From Salipiger bermudensis HTCC2601 (GTDB lineage: Bacteria > Pseudomonadota > Alphaproteobacteria > Rhodobacterales > Rhodobacteraceae), in the NCBI RefSeq assembly GCF_000153725.1, contig NZ_DS022278.1, positions 39,798 through 103,797 of the forward strand: a stretch of 64,000 nucleotides of DNA. The letters are read 5' to 3'. Shown here in pieces: positions 59,925-64,000 of the stretch (its first letter is position 1; each line of letters opens with the position of its first letter). Made by a program: the position numbers and the translations under genes. The notes under the pieces are model-generated. The model did not search any database, was not told the DNA's origin, and saw only the letters and a list, made by a program, of their open reading frames with translations.

Positions 59925-61837
59925 GCCGCATGGAAACGACACGGACCGACCGCTTCAAGACCGCTATCCTGCTCATTGCCGCGACCGGCCTGATTGCGGG
60001 ACTTGCCTTCTACTTTTCCGGCGAACCCGACGTCGCGAACGCGGTCTGGATCGCGGGCGTCGTTCCCGCGCTCGCCGCGCTCGTGGTCGAGATCCTGCGC
60101 AGCCTGCGTTCCGGCGAAGTGGGCCTCGATATTGTCGCCGCGCTCTCCATGTCGGCGGCGCTCGTCTTCGGCGAGACCCTCGCCGCGGCGGTGGTCGCCG
60201 TAATGTATTCCGGCGGCACCTTCCTCGAAGCCTTCGCGGAAGGGCGTGCCCGCCGTGAAATGCACGACCTGCTGTCCCGTGTGCCCCGGACCGCGACAAG
60301 ACACCGGAATGGCGGGCTGGAGGAAGTGCCGCTGAACGAAATTGCGCCCGGCGACCGCCTTCTGATCCGGCAGGGCGACGTGGTGCCGGTGGATGGCACC
60401 TTGAGCTCAGAGACGGCCTTCGTCGACACCTCGGCGCTGACGGGGGAATCCCTGCCCGTCCGGCTCCGTTACTGCGCCGAGGCCATGAGCGGATCGACCA
60501 ATGCGGGCGAAGCCTTCGACCTGATCGCAACTCACGAGGCCAAGGACAGCACCTATGCCGGGATCGTCCGGCTGGTGGAAGAGGCGCAGGCCTCCAAGGC
60601 GCCCATGTCGCGACTGGCCGACCGTTGGTCGCTGGGGTTTCTGGCCGTCACGGTCAGCATCGCCTTCGCGGCATGGTGGTTCACCGGCGATCCGATCCGG
60701 GCCGTCGCCGTGCTTGTCGTCGCAACGCCATGTCCCCTGATCCTGGCCGTGCCGGTCGCGCTGGTCGCAGGCCTGTCGCGCGCGGCGCATTTCGGGGTGC
60801 TGATCAAGGGAGCGGGGCCGCTCGAGACGATGGCGCGCATCCGCACGCTGATCCTCGACAAGACCGGCACGCTGACGGACGGACGGCCGCAGATCGTTGC
60901 AATCGACAGCCACGACGGCATGGCAGAGGAGGACATACTGCGCTTGGCTGCCGCGCTCGACCAAGCGTCCAAGCACCCCGTGGCTCAGGCCATCGTCGCC
61001 GCCGCAAAGGAGCGGGGCTTCTCTCTACCCGTTCCGTCAGACGTGGCGGAGATTCCGGGCGAAGGCGTCGTCGGCTATGTCGAAGGCCGGAAGATCATCG
61101 TCGGCGGGGATGCCTTCGTCGCATCCCGCGTCGGACGGCGGCCCGGCGATCATTCCGCCATCGCCGCTGGTTCGGTCCTCGTTGCTGTCGCGGTCGACGG
61201 GCACATGGTAGGGCATCTCGTCATGTCCGATCCCCTGCGCGACGGCGCGGGCCAGATGCTGGACGGGCTGCGGCGCGAGGGGATCGCGCGTATCCTGCTC
61301 GCGACCGGAGACCGCGCTGACGTGGCCGAGCGTGTCACCGAAGGGCTTGGGCTCGACGGTCTGCGGGCCGGGCTGACACCGGACCAGAAAGTGTTGCTCG
61401 TTCTCACCGAGCGCAAGAACGGCCCGGTGATGATGGTGGGCGACGGGGTCAACGACGCGCCCGCGCTCGCAGCGGCAGACGTGGGCGTCGCCATGGGCGC
61501 ACGGGGCGCGGCGGCCTCGGCGGAGGCGGCGGATGTCGTGCTGCTTGTCGACCGTATCGACCGCCTCGGGCCAGGGATCGAGATCGCGCGCGGCGCGCGC
61601 CGCATCGCTGTCGAAAGCGTTGTCGCCGGGATCGGCCTTTCGGTCATGGGCATGATCGCGGCGGCTTTCGGCTATCTCACTCCGGTGCAGGGGGCGCTCC
61701 TGCAGGAGGTCATCGACGTTGCAGTGATCCTGAACGCCCTCCGCGCGCTGCGCATCGCGCCCCATGAACCCACTATTCCGAAACCAAAGGCTGTCTCCTC
61801 CGGGCAGGATGACATCGCGCAAGGAGCCACGCCATGA
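59921..61837 (+). CDS. Heavy-metal P1B-type ATPase (TPC motif)
   Basis: A 638-aa P-type ATPase. It has the actuator TGES (DTSALTGESLPVRL), phosphorylation DKTGT (LILDKTGTLTDG), an HP dipeptide (ASKHPVAQAI), and GDGVNDAPALAAADVGVAMG. The ion path motif in the sixth-class position is TPCPLILAVPVAL, not CPC, SPC or CPH. TPC(P) is reported for P1B-5-type nickel/iron exporters, here without an N-terminal metal-binding domain and without a C-terminal hemerythrin. It overlaps apbE by 4 bp. It probably exports Fe(II), Ni(II), Co(II) or Zn(II). Confidence 0.85.
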   Translation: MSRMETTRTDRFKTAILLIAATGLIAGLAFYFSGEPDVANAVWIAGVVPALAALVVEILRSLRSGEVGLDIVAALSMSAALVFGETLAAAVVAVMYSGGTFLEAFAEGRARREMHDLLSRVPRTATRHRNGGLEEVPLNEIAPGDRLLIRQGDVVPVDGTLSSETAFVDTSALTGESLPVRLRYCAEAMSGSTNAGEAFDLIATHEAKDSTYAGIVRLVEEAQASKAPMSRLADRWSLGFLAVTVSIAFAAWWFTGDPIRAVAVLVVATPCPLILAVPVALVAGLSRAAHFGVLIKGAGPLETMARIRTLILDKTGTLTDGRPQIVAIDSHDGMAEEDILRLAAALDQASKHPVAQAIVAAAKERGFSLPVPSDVAEIPGEGVVGYVEGRKIIVGGDAFVASRVGRRPGDHSAIAAGSVLVAVAVDGHMVGHLVMSDPLRDGAGQMLDGLRREGIARILLATGDRADVAERVTEGLGLDGLRAGLTPDQKVLLVLTERKNGPVMMVGDGVNDAPALAAADVGVAMGARGAAASAEAADVVLLVDRIDRLGPGIEIARGARRIAVESVVAGIGLSVMGMIAAAFGYLTPVQGALLQEVIDVAVILNALRALRIAPHEPTIPKPKAVSSGQDDIAQGATP

Positions 61838-62535
61838 GCCGCCTCTCGCATTCCGAAATCCACATGGTGCATCGCATCGGCTGGCTGCGGGCCGCCGTTC
61901 TCGGCGCGAACGACGGGCTGGTGTCGACGGCAAGCCTCGTGGTCGGCGTCGCCGCAGCAGGATCGGGAAAGCCGGAGGTCCTTATAGCGGGGCTGGCTGG
62001 CCTCGTGGCCGGCGCGATGTCCATGGCGGCAGGCGAGTACGTCTCAGTCAGTTCTCAGACTGACGCGGAAAACGCTGACCTTGCGCGCGAGACCCGCGAA
62101 CTGGCGGAAACACCCGAGGCCGAACTCGAAGAACTTACCCAAATCTATGTCGAGCGAGGGCTGGACCGAGACCTTGCCGAAAAGGTGGCCGTGCAACTGA
62201 CCGAACGTGACGCGCTCGGATCGCATGCCCGCGACGAGCTTGGCATCTCCGAGACCGTGACAGCCCGCCCGATCCAGGCCGCCTTGGTGTCGGCGCTGAC
62301 CTTCGCCGTGGGTGCGGTGCTGCCCTTGATCGTCGCACTGGTCGTCCCGGATGCACGGATCGTTTTCTTGGTCGCCGTGTCGACGATCCTCGGCCTCGCG
62401 GTTCTTGGTGGATTAGGCGCTTCTGCTGGCGGTGCTGGTGTTATTCGAGGTGCTGCAAGGGTCACGCTCTGGGGTGCACTCGCCATGGCGGCGACCGCTG
62501 GAGTCGGTGCGCTGTTCGGGGTCGCCGTAGGCTAG
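61834..62535 (+). CDS. VIT1/CCC1-family Fe/Mn transporter
   Basis: A 233-aa membrane protein. VLGANDGLVSTASLVVGVAA is the family start, and MSMAAGEYVSVSSQTDAENA is typical. Later helices LVSALTFAVGAVLPLIVAL and LGLAVLGGLGASAGG follow. CCC1/VIT proteins move Fe2+ or Mn2+ out of the cytoplasm. It overlaps the ATPase by 4 bp and is the last gene of the operon, supporting a role in iron detoxification after reduction. Confidence 0.87.
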   Translation: MSRLSHSEIHMVHRIGWLRAAVLGANDGLVSTASLVVGVAAAGSGKPEVLIAGLAGLVAGAMSMAAGEYVSVSSQTDAENADLARETRELAETPEAELEELTQIYVERGLDRDLAEKVAVQLTERDALGSHARDELGISETVTARPIQAALVSALTFAVGAVLPLIVALVVPDARIVFLVAVSTILGLAVLGGLGASAGGAGVIRGAARVTLWGALAMAATAGVGALFGVAVG

Positions 62536-62676
62536 GGAGTAGCCGAGTTCCCGGGCGAAAGCTTCCACCTTGGCGCGGGCTTCCACCTTGTGCCGATCCT
62601 CGAATGTGGCAAGCGCTTTGGCGACGTCATTCTGCATTTTCTTCAGCTCGCTGAGCGACAGTACGTCGAGATCGAA
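62531..62676 (-). pseudogene. H-NS-family (HvrA-like) regulator, truncated
   Basis: Minus-strand sequence encodes FDLDVLSLSELKKMQNDVAK, then a FEDRHKVEARAKVEAFAREL stretch and GYSLA, the N-terminal oligomerisation helix of alphaproteobacterial H-NS proteins. The frame then changes to unrelated sequence at about 62531, inside the end of the VIT gene. The DNA-binding C-terminus is missing. The upstream frame is open but has no good start. The iron/flavin island seems to have landed in or beside this gene. Confidence 0.6.
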
Positions 62677-63111
62677 AGCAGCCGTTGGTGCGGTCCGTGT
62701 CCTGGATTTCCCGGTATCGATAACCCATCGCGGTAGGGCCCTGGATTTCTCGGCAGGCGCGGGCAGGGGTGAGAGCTGGTGATAGCCACTTAGGCCGCTA
62801 GCGGTGTGCTGGGCTTTGGGTCAAACAGTCCCGATTGGCAAGGAGACATGGTCTGGCATGGGCTCCCCGTATCTCTCTGTCTTCTGGGCCGTCCCTTCGA
62901 CTGACAATCCCCTAATCCCGTTCGGGCTCTCGCGCGCAACCCCGCGTCAGCCCGGGCCGAGTTGGCCGCCTATGGCGTCCTGCCCGCTCCACCCCGGTCC
63001 TCTGGGGGTTTCCGGCGTCCGTTCCGTCCACCGTGCACGCGTCACCCGACGGGCTTTTTCCGGGTCTTGTCGAAGGGACGGTCCCGAAGACAGGACACAT
63101 AGGAGCTTACC
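62677..63111 (+). other. Long structured leader of ssb
   Basis: A 435-bp region before ssb without a convincing gene. CCGTCCCTTCGA (62889-62900) and TCGAAGGGACGG (63070-63081) are perfect complements 169 bp apart, so the leader could close into a large domain ending about 30 bases before the ssb start. Ribosome site AGGAGC precedes the ATG. Confidence 0.45.
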
Positions 63112-63516
63112 ATGCAGAACATCGTCATCCTCGCCGGCAACATCGGTCAGAAACCCGAAACCCGCACCACCCAGGGCGGCACTAACATCACCAACTTCAG
63201 CCTCGCCACCTCGCGCCCCCGCCTCTCGGAAGGTCGCGTCCTGCGCGACGAGAACGGCTACCGGGTCATGGACACCGAATGGCACCGCATCACCTGCTTC
63301 AACGGTCTCGGCAAGACGGTCGCCGAGCACTGCGAAAAGGGCATGAAGGTCCTCGTTCACGGCCGCATCCACTACAGCAAGTGGATCGACAGCATGGGGA
63401 ACGACCGCTACGGCTGCGAGATCATCGCCGAGAAGGTCGACTTCCTGAGCCGCCCGAAGTCGGCCGAGAGTGAAAACCCCGAGCTGGTCGACCGCGACGA
63501 CGAGATCCCGTTCTGA
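63112..63516 (+). CDS. ssb: Single-stranded DNA-binding protein
   Basis: A 134-aa SSB with an OB fold (MQNIVILAGNIGQKPETRTT, VMDTEWHRITCFNGLGKTVA, HGRIHYSKWIDSMGNDRYGC) and the conserved acidic tip DDEIPF used for partner binding. It is shorter than chromosomal SSB (about 170), with a short linker, as plasmid SSBs often are. It probably supports plasmid replication or transfer. Confidence 0.9.
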   Translation: MQNIVILAGNIGQKPETRTTQGGTNITNFSLATSRPRLSEGRVLRDENGYRVMDTEWHRITCFNGLGKTVAEHCEKGMKVLVHGRIHYSKWIDSMGNDRYGCEIIAEKVDFLSRPKSAESENPELVDRDDEIPF

Positions 63517-63540
63517 AAGGAACGGGGTCTCCCCCTCGGG

Positions 63541-63562
63541 CCCGGCGGGGAAAGCCGCCGGG
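63541..63562 (+). terminator. Hairpin after ssb
   Basis: CCCGGCGG-GGAAAG-CCGCCGGG followed by TCTGTTAAACTT, about 25 bp after the ssb stop and 12 bp from the convergent gene's end. It could serve both directions. Confidence 0.6.
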
Positions 63563-63573
63563 TCTGTTAAACT

Positions 63574-64000
63574 TCAGTCTTGCGTCTTCATCGCCGCCAG
63601 CTTCTTGTCGATCCTACCGATGTGGTGGTCCCAGTCATCTGCCCAGCCCTCGGCTTTCGCTTGCTCGCAGAGCGCCCTCGCCAAGGTCCAGTTGCCGCGC
63701 TTCTCTTCGATGATGCGAAGCTGCCGGTAGCCCGCGTGGGCAGGGATGAAGCCCCAGTTCTTGTCCTCGCGGAAGAACCGGGCGACATTAGCCCCGAGGC
63801 CGATCTGGCGCTCGAAACTCTTCACTGCTTCGTCCAAGGCGAATGGATCGTGATCGCGCCACCGGTAATAGAACCCACCCCTGACCGCAAAGTAGAAGTG
63901 CAGGTCAAGAACCGGGACGTTCTCGTTCACCAGCGTGTCCGCCCGATCTAGCAGCTTGTACCCCAGATGGCGCAGGTGCTCCTTCTTCAGGTATTCAGCC
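63574..64000 (-). CDS. Hypothetical plasmid protein, partial
   Basis: At least 142 codons; the frame is open to the right edge of the window (EYLKKEHLRHLGYKLLDRAD is in frame before the first internal Met), so the true start is outside. It is a charged, helical, soluble protein with HFYFAVRGGFYYRWRDHDPF and a FFREDKNWGFIPAHAGYRQL region. I do not recognise it. It is convergent with ssb. Confidence 0.6.
   Translation of the reverse strand, partial: AEYLKKEHLRHLGYKLLDRADTLVNENVPVLDLHFYFAVRGGFYYRWRDHDPFALDEAVKSFERQIGLGANVARFFREDKNWGFIPAHAGYRQLRIIEEKRGNWTLARALCEQAKAEGWADDWDHHIGRIDKKLAAMKTQD

Noticed and set aside
1-64000. CRISPR arrays, tRNA or rRNA genes
   Set aside because: No regularly spaced repeat array and no cloverleaf or rRNA-like sequence was recognised. 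The only short repeats are transposon ends, operators and partition palindromes.

Overview
The window looks like part of a large extrachromosomal replicon (plasmid or chromid) of an alphaproteobacterium, most likely Rhodobacteraceae. The reasons are a complete repABC replication/partition operon (44.7-48.1 kb), GC-rich coding sequence, TRAP-type uptake, Rieske oxygenase catabolism, and dense transposon traffic. No rRNA, tRNA or CRISPR array was seen.

Layout. (1) 1-933: the tniA end of a TniA/TniB/TniQ transposon running off the left edge. (2) 934-28385: a catabolic island cut at both ends by transposon termini. It encodes phthalate 4,5-dioxygenase (oxygenase 12365-13645, reductase 10027-10965), the dihydrodiol dehydrogenase, 4,5-dihydroxyphthalate decarboxylase, a TAXI-type TRAP transporter, a mandelate-pathway-like trio (FMN hydroxyacid oxidase, ThDP decarboxylase, aldehyde dehydrogenase), a nadC gene, an amidohydrolase/Rieske ferredoxin operon, regulators (LysR, two MarR, IclR) and pcaIJF. 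Together these would turn phthalate into protocatechuate and finish the beta-ketoadipate pathway; the middle steps (pcaGHBCD) are not in the window. (3) 28386-39994: a transposon-rich belt with a partly duplicated tni transposon, a full copy, a diverged third copy, two IS5-family elements and IS110 remnants. One cargo gene, a secreted alpha/beta hydrolase (34868-36307), sits inside it. (4) 40.0-51.9 kb: plasmid backbone with a PIN/HTH toxin-antitoxin pair, a serine recombinase, repABC with three copies of a perfect palindromic partition site and an antisense-RNA locus, and a second large ParB-like protein. (5) 51.9-62.5 kb: a two-component system facing a two-operon flavin/iron redox module (PepSY protein, ferric-reductase-like flavocytochrome, Asp-rich secreted protein, DUF2271-like protein, PepSY-TM/flavodoxin/CPR fusion, ApbE, P1B-ATPase, VIT/CCC1 transporter). 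(6) 62.5-64 kb: a truncated H-NS-like gene, ssb with a long structured leader, and a partial gene leaving the window.

The most notable signal is a repeated 12-bp inverted-repeat operator (roughly TTAG-N4-CTAA). It lies at most promoters of the phthalate island, usually inside a TTGACA promoter, and again at the promoter of the secreted hydrolase beyond the transposons. It predicts one MarR-controlled regulon joining extracytoplasmic hydrolysis, TRAP uptake, ring dioxygenation and side-chain enzymes. The second notable unit is the iron/flavin module, whose two operons each carry a matching direct-repeat element about 80 bp before the first start codon, consistent with control by the adjacent response regulator.
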